Below, in pieces: positions 1 to 5,994 of a DNA stretch of 8,835 nt. Source of the DNA: CAYJAD01 sp964371225 (GTDB taxonomy: Bacteria > Desulfobacterota > Desulfovibrionia > Desulfovibrionales > Desulfovibrionaceae); assembly GCA_964371225.1 (NCBI GenBank), contig CAYJNA010000100.1, positions 1 to 8,835 on the forward strand, written 5' to 3'. The stretch's first letter is position 1; each line of letters starts with the position of its first letter. Below the pieces are notes generated by a model. That model made no database searches. It worked only from the letters and a program-made list of their open reading frames with translations, and had not been told where the DNA came from. The translations under genes and the position numbers were made by a program.

Positions 1-1
1 A

Positions 2-136
2 TGCCTCTGGCATGGCTTGCCGCCACGTAAAATAAGCCGTCACTTGCTTACGGCATCGCTGAAAGAATATTTGGAGTGGACGTGCCTTGCTGAAAAGCAC
101 AAAGAAAGGTGTTTACAGCATGGACTACTATGGTGA
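2..136 (+). CDS. 3' end of an unidentified protein (partial, 5' end outside window)
   Basis: An open frame runs from the window edge for 44 codons and ends in TGA at 134-136. The other two plus frames stop early (for example TAA at 28-30). The peptide has a plausible amphipathic, charged C-terminal helix: a PPRK turn, then ISRHLLTASLKEYLEWTCLA followed by a Lys/Glu/Arg-rich segment ending in LLW. There is no in-frame ATG, so the start must lie to the left. I do not recognise the family. It would be convergent with the adhesin gene, whose stop is 174 bases away. An open stretch of this length can occur by chance, so the call rests on composition and on the frame being open to the edge. Confidence 0.4.
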   Translation, partial: CLWHGLPPRKISRHLLTASLKEYLEWTCLAEKHKERCLQHGLLW

Positions 137-205
137 CAAAAATTTCTGAACTACCCTATTGGTGTTGTATAAAAATTTTAAAAATACTCTCGCAGAGAAA
201 ATTTC

Positions 206-259
206 GATATTTTTGTGTGATCCATCACAGTATTATGCTTTGAATCACACAAAAATATC
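206..259. repeat. Perfect 16-bp inverted repeat in the convergent intergenic region
   Basis: The left arm GATATTTTTGTGTGAT (206-221) is the exact reverse complement of the right arm at 244-259, separated by 22 bases. It lies between the stop of the left-edge frame (136) and the adhesin stop (311), where a bidirectional transcription barrier or 3'-end RNA stabiliser would be expected. Neither side has a clean T-run after the stem, so it is not a textbook intrinsic terminator. The inner part can also fold as TGTGAT-CC-ATCACA (216-229), an alternative smaller dyad. Confidence 0.6.
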
Positions 260-270
260 ATGATACATAT

Positions 271-308
271 TAAAATAACTCTTCAGGGATGTTAACCTTG
301 GTGAAGAG
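271..308 (-). terminator. Probable intrinsic terminator of the adhesin gene
   Basis: On the minus strand, two bases after the adhesin stop codon, the sequence CTCTTCA (302-308) pairs with TGAAGAG (279-285). The 16-base interior contains AAGG and CCCT, which can add pairs. The stem is followed in the transcript by the T-rich stretch TTATTTTA. Position, stem and tail fit a rho-independent terminator, although the stem is only 7 bp with modest GC content. Confidence 0.55.
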
Positions 309-310
309 AT

Positions 311-3300
311 TTAAAAACAGCCTTCTCGAATGAAAATAGTGAGCATTTCACCATCTTCTTCCTTAGAAAATTCATGGAAGATGCCGCCACCAATATCATG
401 CGTTTGTCCTGCCACCCACGAAGAATTTTCTCCGGTGATGGTTTCGCCATTGGCGAGCTTTTCTTGCACTAATTTGGCAGCTTCCACATCAGCCCCCAAC
501 ATGATAACGTCCATATTCACAAGCGAAGAACCTTCATTATCAAGCATGCTCTTCACCACTTCTAAGTCATTATCACCGGTTAGAAGCACATCTGTACCAT
601 CTGCACCGCCATCAATGGCCAATATATCGTCAAAGGAAATATCATCAAGTTTAATAATATCATTTCCTTCACCACCAAAAACCATATCTCCAGCGCTGGC
701 TAAAATGGTATCATGTCCTTCGCCGCCCATAAGGACATCCTTACCGCTTCCGCCTATGAGCACATCATTACCGGCGCCACCATGAAGGCTATCAGCCCCA
801 CCAAGCCCCAATAAAATGTCATTGCCTTCACCGCCAAAGAGCGTATCGTCACCGCCACTCTTATCAGCTTCCACAGTGTTAGCAGCGTTTTCAAGCTGCG
901 CTAGGCCCTCTGTTGTTGTAGCTTGGTTTGTAAGAGTATTTACCAATGTATCGTCATTATTAATGCCCAATTCACTGGCAAGGCGTGCCACATCTTCCAA
1001 GCTACCATCGCCAATAACCAAGTTATGACCATCCTGAGCAAAAACGACATCATCGCCTTGCGTAGCAACAATACTATTTGTGCCGGAAGCAGCAGTTCCG
1101 TCTATATGTGAAAACCACTCTAGATTTTCCAAAATATATTGACAGGCTTCTTCAAATGAAGGCGTATATCCATGTATGCCCACATGAGCTGTCACTGCTT
1201 CTACTATTTCATCAGTACTCATTCCATCAAAAATAAGATTTTGTTTTTCTTCTGCTTCCAAAGCGCTATCTTCCCCAAGGGAAATGCTACCGGAAACGGA
1301 ATTGCCATCAGCATCGGTGATGGTAATACTCAAAGAAGGCTGCCCTGTGGGAGTTTTAACAAGCCAGTCTTGATTATTACTTGTGGTTAATGTTGTATCA
1401 CCAAAGCGTAGGGTGAGGTTTTCGCCCTCTGTAGGTGTTACTGAGGCGCTACCATCGCTAAAACTCCATGTGGTGCCATCGAAGGACGCTGTGATTCCAT
1501 TAAGGGTAATGCTGGTTCCTGCACCAGAATCTGCGCCAAAGTCAAAATGCACAAGCCCCTGTGCAAAACCATCACCACTATCAGTGCTAGGGATGGTGTA
1601 CGTCACAAATGGGACATCATCCACCACAGTAACGGCTATAGCAGTAGTAACTGTATCGCCATTGGTGTCGGTGAAGGTCATATCAAAGCTAGAAGATGCA
1701 GCACCGGGCTCTGTTAAGGTGTACTTATAGTCCACAAGATAGCCATCTTCAGCAGATCCAGAAACACTGGTAATGGTTACATTTTCTGTAGAAGTATACA
1801 CCCACACGCCATCATCATTGCGCTGGGCTACCACCTGACCATCTACCACAATTTCTTCAAGGCCATCGGCAGATTTTACCGACACCTGCCCTTGACCTGT
1901 TTCGCCGTCACTTTGTGCATTGGAACCTGTCGCTAAAGCTTCTTCATATACTACAGGCGTGCTCGTCTCCAAGACATTGGGGCCAAAACCTTGAGTAGCA
2001 CCTTGCACACCCACATGTTGGGTGGTGGTGTCACCATCAGCATCCGTCGCGCTAAACTCAAGAATAACAGTTTCCTTAAACTCCTTAAACTGTTCAAATT
2101 CCCAGCTATTGGTAGCCACATCAAAGGTAACCTTGAAAAGAATATCCCCCGGAAGAAAGTCGCTTTCCTTATAGCCCATGGCATAATCACCAGACACGGT
2201 ACCCACAATATAGTAAGGGTCGCCATTTTCATCTATGAATTTTGAAGATAAAGTATAAGGATGCCCATCAATATTAATCATTTTTGTGGTGCCCACAGAG
2301 TCTGCAGCAATCTTCATGCTAATATCAGCCATGCCATCGGCACCAGCTACGGAAAGTTGCCCTGTAGTTATGGCACTGCCTTTACCTGTTTCTGCTGCAT
2401 TTGCTTGATAGATATCAACATCTTTATATTCTATACTACCGTTCACCGTAGAGCCGCTAGGACTCCAACCAAGTGTGTCGCGTACATAGCTTTGACTTTC
2501 AGCTATGGGATCTGCATACGTATCTGTAGCATCTGTAACACTGCCAAGTACAATAACATCATCTACAATCTCCACATTCACAGTGGTAGATGCAGAAATA
2601 TTTCCTGCTGTATCCGTGGCCGTAATACTAAAGGAAGGTGCTGTTTTTACTTCATCTGTGGTGATGCTGGCATTAGGAGCATCATGCTCTATGGGCGCTG
2701 TTAAACTTATGGTATATTCTACAGTATAGTTCCCGCTGCCATCATTAAGAGGCGTAATTGTCACATTTGAAATGCTATATCCTTCAGCGGTAATACTGCC
2801 TGCAAAACCGTTGAGATCGACCACTTGGCCGGCAATGGTAAGGGAAGCTAAATCACCATCGGCATCAATGGTAAAAGATTGCTGATACTGCGCACCGCCC
2901 TTATCTGCAGTACCCCCCGAAGCATGTGCTTCATTAAGTACAAGCGTATTTTCGCCTGTGATAACGATGATAGGGGCATCCACATCCTTCAAGGTGGCAG
3001 AATCTGACCCAGTGGCGGAGTTACCGTCGCTGTCTGTTATAGTGGCTTCCAATGAGGGCTTTTTCCCTTCACTTGAGGGCGAAAACTCCACTGTAACCTT
3101 GCTATTTCCGTTTTCATCTTGGGTTAAAGTGTCGGCATATTCTTTTTTAAACTCTTCCACAGTGCCTTCAAAAAGAGTGTTACCGTCTTGATCCTTGAGG
3201 TGTAAGATGTCATCATTTTTGGCATCTTCACCCAGTGTTATTTCAGCTTCAATATTACCATTTTCATTAAGCTCGTTCTTGGTGATGATGTCATCATCTC

Positions 3301-5473
3301 CCTTGCTGGTAATGGTAACATCCACATCCACCTTTACACCATTGCCATCACCTTGAGAGTCACCATAATCGAAATCAAAATTTGTTTGCAATGTACCGCT
3401 TTCGCTGTCTCCATCGCCGTCAGTCACTGTAAAGCCTAAATTTAACTCAGGTAATTCCTGCCCAGCAAAATTCGTATCTGCCTGAGCATCCTTAGTGATA
3501 ACAATTTCATTACTTGCGTTATCAATGCTTATGGTGCCAAGCACTACTCCGCCATAGGATAAAGTATCGCCGGATAAAACATAGCCACTGCCTTCAGGCA
3601 CAGAAAGCGTAATACTATTGGATTCAGCTTCACCATCGGCGCCAAAGTTCACCACATCGTCCAAGTCCACAGTGGTGCCAGTGGCGGTATTGGTGGTAAT
3701 AGTACCAAGATTAGCCGTTGTATCTTCCACAGTGGGCACATCGTCCACTATATCTATATCAATGGTAGCATCAACCTTTGTACCATCGGCGTCAGTAAAG
3801 CTTAACGTGACATCGTCAGAGCCGCCTTCACTATGATCAGCAGGCTTTGTAAGAAGATATTCATACGTCACTGTATAAGTACCATCGCCATTATCAAGCA
3901 CACCGGTGAGAGTAAAGGAACCATACTTCGTGTCCACAGCGGCAGAGTTTACGACCCAAGAGCCGTTTTCATACGTAGCAAGCACTTGCTCACCAAGCGT
4001 AATATTCTCCAAGCCATCATAGGCTGTAACAGAAAGTGCTCCTTCGCTTTTAAGTTGTGCATCACCGGTACTTGTAGTACCGTTAAGTGCTGCTTCTTCA
4101 AGTACATGAGGATTCGTCGACGTGCCTAAGCCCGGCTGTGCTGTGCCGCTAGCGTCGGTCACATCGGGCACAGAAGTCGTGATGGTATGATCTCTACCAT
4201 TTACGGTAAAATCAAGGGATTCTGTATCTTGAGCACCATGTTTATCGGTGGTGGTCACAGAAAAAGATTCCTTAGGCGTTTCCCCATCGGTAAGAGCGGC
4301 AAGCGCGTCATATTTTACGCCGTCTTGCGGCGTATATAATTCATAGGTATACTTACCATTGGGCTGTACAGTAAGAGTACCATAGGTACCTTCCACCGTA
4401 ATAACATCTTTTTCTACAGTGGTGCTACCAGTGCCGGTAATATCCAATGTTTGCTCATCACCATCGCTATCATAATCTGTTATGGTAATGGAACCGGTGG
4501 CTACCAAATCATCATTACTGGCATCACCATCATAATCATTTTCACTAAGGGTGAAGTCACTACTTTCAAAGCTTATTTCAGGCTTATCATTAGTCCCTGT
4601 TACGGTGACGGTAACAGTTACAGTGGTGGAGCCGCCCTTACCGTCTTCCACTTCTACAGTAAAGCTTTCTTCAACACTTTCACCTTCACTTAAAACGTCA
4701 ACAGGGTCTTCAATGGTATTATCCACACTATCATTAAGTTCATAGCTAAAGGAGCCATCAGGATTCAAAGTAAAATCGCCGTATTCACCTTCTACGGTGC
4801 CAGTGCTGCCGTCTTCAAAGCTAAACTCCAAATCATCTCCATCTTCATCGGTGGCTACGATTTGTCCCTTAGAAACGGTATCATTGGTGGGAGGAGTATC
4901 AGGGTTTGCGTCTTCATGCGCAGCGCCGGATTCTGTCACCGTAACAGTAACATCTTCAGCAATGGGGTCGTGATTTTCTGCTTTGGGCGGCATAACAGAT
5001 TCGTGTGCCGGCGCCGTTACGACTTCAGCCACACGAAGTGTGGAGGCAGCCGATGTTCCAGTGTAAGATCCATGTGTTGCAGTGGTATTAAAGCTTTGAT
5101 CAAGCCCACCCATACGGTTTAAGCCTTCCAGCAGATTACCAGTCAGCGTATCAACAGAACCGCCACTGCTTTGCATCAGCGCAGACACACCAGCAGCAGG
5201 CATAAGGTCTTCAGCAAGGGCAGCAAAAAACTCTTGCCCTCTAACTTCTTCACCTCCAACCATAAAGGTAGGCATATTATCTGCAGTATAGGCCACATAA
5301 AAATCTGAAAGCACAAGACTAGAACCATCTTCAAAAGAAAAGGTAAGATCCTCGCCATTACGCGTTAAAGTAGCATTGCTAGAGTCAAAATTAAAAACTA
5401 AACGATCGCTGCCTTGAGGAGTTAAAACACTTGTTTCTCCTGCAGCAGGCTTTTGTAATGAAATATCAGCCAT
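311..5473 (-). CDS. Large repeat-containing RTX adhesin, type I secretion substrate with LapA-like N-terminal module
   Basis: This 1720-residue protein is strongly acidic, rich in Asp, Gly, Thr and Ser, and has only two cysteines (1444 and 1719). Residues 1-95 form a small beta-rich module ending in MPAAG (91-95), a di-alanine site like those cut by LapG proteases in retained LapA-type adhesins. A Gly/Ser/Pro linker follows (96-167). Next come two VCBS-like repeats (about 168-297 and 298-427), then T1SS-143/DUF5801-like and Ig-like units (about 431-1400), several ending in IVDD or VVDD. A helical stretch (1401-1455) leads to RTX nonapeptides (1538-1612, GGxGxD type, calcium-binding in this family) and a C-terminal secretion region. 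There is no Sec signal peptide, as expected for type I export. The ATG is supported by AAAGGA at 5482-5487, 8 bases upstream. The likely role is cell-surface attachment or biofilm formation, inferred from architecture. At 1720 residues it is short for a LapA-type adhesin. No transporter gene lies in the window. Confidence 0.9.
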   Translation of the reverse strand: MADISLQKPAAGETSVLTPQGSDRLVFNFDSSNATLTRNGEDLTFSFEDGSSLVLSDFYVAYTADNMPTFMVGGEEVRGQEFFAALAEDLMPAAGVSALMQSSGGSVDTLTGNLLEGLNRMGGLDQSFNTTATHGSYTGTSAASTLRVAEVVTAPAHESVMPPKAENHDPIAEDVTVTVTESGAAHEDANPDTPPTNDTVSKGQIVATDEDGDDLEFSFEDGSTGTVEGEYGDFTLNPDGSFSYELNDSVDNTIEDPVDVLSEGESVEESFTVEVEDGKGGSTTVTVTVTVTGTNDKPEISFESSDFTLSENDYDGDASNDDLVATGSITITDYDSDGDEQTLDITGTGSTTVEKDVITVEGTYGTLTVQPNGKYTYELYTPQDGVKYDALAALTDGETPKESFSVTTTDKHGAQDTESLDFTVNGRDHTITTSVPDVTDASGTAQPGLGTSTNPHVLEEAALNGTTSTGDAQLKSEGALSVTAYDGLENITLGEQVLATYENGSWVVNSAAVDTKYGSFTLTGVLDNGDGTYTVTYEYLLTKPADHSEGGSDDVTLSFTDADGTKVDATIDIDIVDDVPTVEDTTANLGTITTNTATGTTVDLDDVVNFGADGEAESNSITLSVPEGSGYVLSGDTLSYGGVVLGTISIDNASNEIVITKDAQADTNFAGQELPELNLGFTVTDGDGDSESGTLQTNFDFDYGDSQGDGNGVKVDVDVTITSKGDDDIITKNELNENGNIEAEITLGEDAKNDDILHLKDQDGNTLFEGTVEEFKKEYADTLTQDENGNSKVTVEFSPSSEGKKPSLEATITDSDGNSATGSDSATLKDVDAPIIVITGENTLVLNEAHASGGTADKGGAQYQQSFTIDADGDLASLTIAGQVVDLNGFAGSITAEGYSISNVTITPLNDGSGNYTVEYTISLTAPIEHDAPNASITTDEVKTAPSFSITATDTAGNISASTTVNVEIVDDVIVLGSVTDATDTYADPIAESQSYVRDTLGWSPSGSTVNGSIEYKDVDIYQANAAETGKGSAITTGQLSVAGADGMADISMKIAADSVGTTKMINIDGHPYTLSSKFIDENGDPYYIVGTVSGDYAMGYKESDFLPGDILFKVTFDVATNSWEFEQFKEFKETVILEFSATDADGDTTTQHVGVQGATQGFGPNVLETSTPVVYEEALATGSNAQSDGETGQGQVSVKSADGLEEIVVDGQVVAQRNDDGVWVYTSTENVTITSVSGSAEDGYLVDYKYTLTEPGAASSSFDMTFTDTNGDTVTTAIAVTVVDDVPFVTYTIPSTDSGDGFAQGLVHFDFGADSGAGTSITLNGITASFDGTTWSFSDGSASVTPTEGENLTLRFGDTTLTTSNNQDWLVKTPTGQPSLSITITDADGNSVSGSISLGEDSALEAEEKQNLIFDGMSTDEIVEAVTAHVGIHGYTPSFEEACQYILENLEWFSHIDGTAASGTNSIVATQGDDVVFAQDGHNLVIGDGSLEDVARLASELGINNDDTLVNTLTNQATTTEGLAQLENAANTVEADKSGGDDTLFGGEGNDILLGLGGADSLHGGAGNDVLIGGSGKDVLMGGEGHDTILASAGDMVFGGEGNDIIKLDDISFDDILAIDGGADGTDVLLTGDNDLEVVKSMLDNEGSSLVNMDVIMLGADVEAAKLVQEKLANGETITGENSSWVAGQTHDIGGGIFHEFSKEEDGEMLTIFIREGCF
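638..862 (-). repeat. RTX nonapeptide array (adhesin residues ~1538-1612)
   Basis: Tandem nine-residue units include GGDDTLFGG, EGNDILLGL, GGADSLHGG, AGNDVLIGG, SGKDVLMGG and EGHDTILAS, then a broken unit (AGDMVFGG) and a final EGNDIIKLD. The array matches the GGxGxDxUx pattern that binds calcium in a parallel beta-roll and folds after type I export. About six good units are present. The irregular unit near residues 1594-1602 lacks a residue and probably caps the roll. The remaining ~108 residues should hold the uncleaved secretion signal. Confidence 0.88.
1607..1996 (-). repeat. T1SS-143-like repeat unit, distal copy (adhesin residues ~1160-1289)
   Basis: This unit matches the one at 3734-4132 in order of motifs: a VLE/EEAL start, SVKSADGLE, a GQVVA strand, a G-VWVY strand, a YxVxYxYTLTEP segment, an FTDxNGD turn and a VVDDVP end. 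The shared order with divergent residues indicates an old duplication rather than a recent copy. Both units are followed by a segment containing FGAD and then SITL, so the duplicated block may be larger than the unit itself. Confidence 0.65.
2552..2977 (-). repeat. T1SS-143-like repeat unit, middle divergent copy (adhesin residues ~833-974)
   Basis: The segment opens with LVLNEAHASGG, has a FTIDADGDL turn, a DGSGNYTVEYTISLTAPIEH strand pair and closes in VEIVDD. These are the same landmarks as in the units on either side, but the alignment is looser and the DGLE motif is missing. It is followed by a ~180-residue divergent segment (976-1158) with an aromatic-rich core that I could not assign confidently. 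Confidence 0.5.
3734..4132 (-). repeat. T1SS-143-like repeat unit, proximal copy (adhesin residues ~448-580)
   Basis: Landmarks in order are HVLEEAALNG, SVTAYDGLENITLG, a GSWVVN strand, DNGDGTYTVTYEYLLTKP, LSFTDADGTKVDA and IDIVDDVPTV. This pattern fits the repeat class common in Vibrio, Shewanella and Desulfovibrio type I secreted surface proteins, and it aligns with the distal copy at 1607-1996. The unit follows directly after the two VCBS-like repeats. Confidence 0.65.
4193..4972 (-). repeat. Two tandem VCBS/cadherin-like repeats (adhesin residues ~168-427)
   Basis: Each unit carries a DxDGD-type turn, a GTYGTLTVQPNGKYTYEL-like strand pair (YGDFTLNPDGSFSYEL in the first), a SESF or ESF strand and a closing strand with DGKGG or DKHGA. 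The first ends in VTVTGTNDKPE, the classic VCBS boundary, and the second in DFTVNGRDHT. VCBS repeats are Ig-like beta-sandwich spacers that extend the adhesive tip away from the cell. The two copies are clearly divergent. Confidence 0.78.
5189..5200 (-). other. Putative LapG-type di-alanine cleavage site (PAAG, residues 92-95)
   Basis: The codons CCT GCT GCT GGT encode Pro-Ala-Ala-Gly at the end of the N-terminal module, within LAEDLMPAAGVSALM. In LapA-family adhesins, periplasmic LapG cuts between two alanines in a TAAG or PAAG-like context about 100 residues from the N-terminus, freeing the protein from its outer-membrane pore. Sequence and position fit. Function here is inferred, and no LapG or LapD homologue lies in the window. 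Confidence 0.55.
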
Positions 5474-5533
5474 GATTTTTTCCTTTAAAAACGTACAATG
5501 TAAAGAGTCGATACAGAAAGTGCATCAACAAGT

Positions 5534-5560
5534 AAGCAGGCAAAAGAAGAAGCCTGTCTT
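5534..5560 (-). terminator. Possible terminator between the outer-membrane-protein remnant and the adhesin
   Basis: CAGGC (5537-5541) pairs with GCCTG (5552-5556) around a 10-base loop. AAG on the left and CTT on the right extend the stem past a one-base bulge. On the minus strand the hairpin starts 12 bases after the TAA at 5573-5575 and is followed by the moderately T-rich CTTACTTGTTG. If it works, the adhesin promoter should lie between about 5488 and 5533. I saw no convincing -35/-10 pair there; TTGATG and TACATT are the nearest matches, with poor spacing. Confidence 0.33.
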
Positions 5561-5572
5561 CAACAAAAGGAG

Positions 5573-5803
5573 TTAAAAGCGCACGGTGATGAACATAAAA
5601 CCGAACGACGAGGAAGGATCCTCAGGGAATGATGTATAATCATAGCCCCGCAAGCTTGCCCAGCGAAAGGAGGATACAAGGGCAACTTGTAAAAAAGGAG
5701 TACCGAACAATGTACTCTCACGCCAAGAAAGGCGTAATTCACACTTACTAACGAACTGATACAGTGTCAAGTTTAAAAAAACACTTTTAAAGCCCCCTGC
5801 CAA
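5573..5803 (-). pseudogene. Remnant of an outer-membrane beta-barrel protein (C-terminal end)
   Basis: The frame ends in TAA and encodes alternating polar/hydrophobic strands rich in aromatic residues: CELRLSWRESTLFGTPF, FLQVALVSSFRWASL, a loop with YDYTSFPEDPSSS, and a last strand GFMFITVRF. A terminal phenylalanine after an alternating strand is the signature recognised by the Bam complex in outer-membrane proteins. The open frame is blocked by TGA at 5837-5839, and its only upstream start is TTG at 5801-5803, with no Shine-Dalgarno sequence before it. A signal peptide and the rest of a barrel are absent, so it is best read as the tail of a lost gene. The barrel-like part begins at about base 5770, beside a palindrome flanked by direct repeats. 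The barrel family cannot be told from ~60 residues. An expressed small protein is possible but unlikely. Confidence 0.5.
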
Positions 5804-5846
5804 TATTTTATGGAGGAGGTTTATAAAAGTGTTTTTTCAGTGTCAA
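5762..5846. repeat. Palindrome flanked by 9-bp direct repeats (MITE-like or terminator)
   Basis: AAAAAACACTTTTA (5776-5789) is the exact reverse complement of 5824-5837. The interior adds imperfect pairing between the CCCCCT run at 5793-5798 and the GGAGGAGG run at 5812-5819, giving a long hairpin. CAGTGTCAA occurs immediately outside on both sides, at 5762-5770 and 5838-5846, in direct orientation. Inverted repeats inside a short direct repeat resemble a tiny insertion with target-site duplication. The A/T-flanked GC-rich stem also fits a bidirectional terminator. Both readings are open. Confidence 0.5.
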
Positions 5847-5872
5847 AAGCCTATCTAGTCGGAAAATAGGCT
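5844..5872 (-). terminator. Possible terminator downstream of acnA
   Basis: On the minus strand AGCCTAT (5866-5872) is followed by an 11-base loop and ATAGGCT (5848-5854), then by TTTG. The 7-bp perfect stem and short T-run suggest intrinsic termination about 120 bases after the acnA stop. The T-run is short, so the call is tentative. Confidence 0.35.
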
Positions 5873-5890
5873 ATTATTTATAACACCCAC

Positions 5891-5979
5891 GTAACAATAT
5901 TTGGCTCCCATGTGCCTTTGTGAAAAAAGTAGGAAAACATATTTTTTCAACTAACACATGGGAGCAAAAATATTGCTAC
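5891..5979. repeat. Long imperfect inverted repeat immediately after acnA
   Basis: The left arm (5891-5914) and right arm (5955-5979) form a 12-bp stem of the GTARCAATATTT type, with one G-T wobble, and an 11-bp perfect stem GCTCCCATGTG/CACATGGGAGC. A small asymmetric internal loop separates them. A further 8-bp stem, TGAAAAAA (5921-5928) with TTTTTTCA (5942-5949), lies within the 40-base centre. It starts 15 bases past the acnA stop and has no T-run after it. It could stabilise the 3' end of the acnA mRNA or be a dispersed palindromic element. Confidence 0.6.
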
Positions 5980-5994
5980 GCCATTTACAAAAAG

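Noticed and set aside
216..229. TGTGATCCATCACA as a CRP/FNR/HcpR-type operator
   Set aside because: The half-site spacing is 4, not the 6 of TGTGA-N6-TCACA, and the half-sites do not fit the FNR pattern. It lies between two convergent gene ends and inside a larger hairpin.
330..785. A 151-codon open frame on the plus strand opposite the adhesin's RTX region
   Set aside because: Its Ser/Pro-rich translation is the mirror of Gly/Asp-rich codons on the other strand. It is an antisense shadow of a clearly coding repeat region, as are the other plus-strand frames across the adhesin.
5536..5556. A sigma-54 type GG-GC promoter before the adhesin on the minus strand
   Set aside because: The gap between GG and GC is 11 rather than 10 and the flanking consensus bases are poor. 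The same bases form a better hairpin.
5589..5639. A 16-residue plus-strand frame starting ATGAACATAAAA with AAGGAG upstream
   Set aside because: Spacing to the motif is long (about 16 bases), and the sequence is antisense to the barrel-like C-terminus, which is the better explanation.
5710..5751. A 13-residue plus-strand frame preceded by AAGGAG at 9 bases
   Set aside because: The purine-rich motif is explained as the complement of the minus-strand codons for TPFL in the barrel remnant. Too short to support without expression data.
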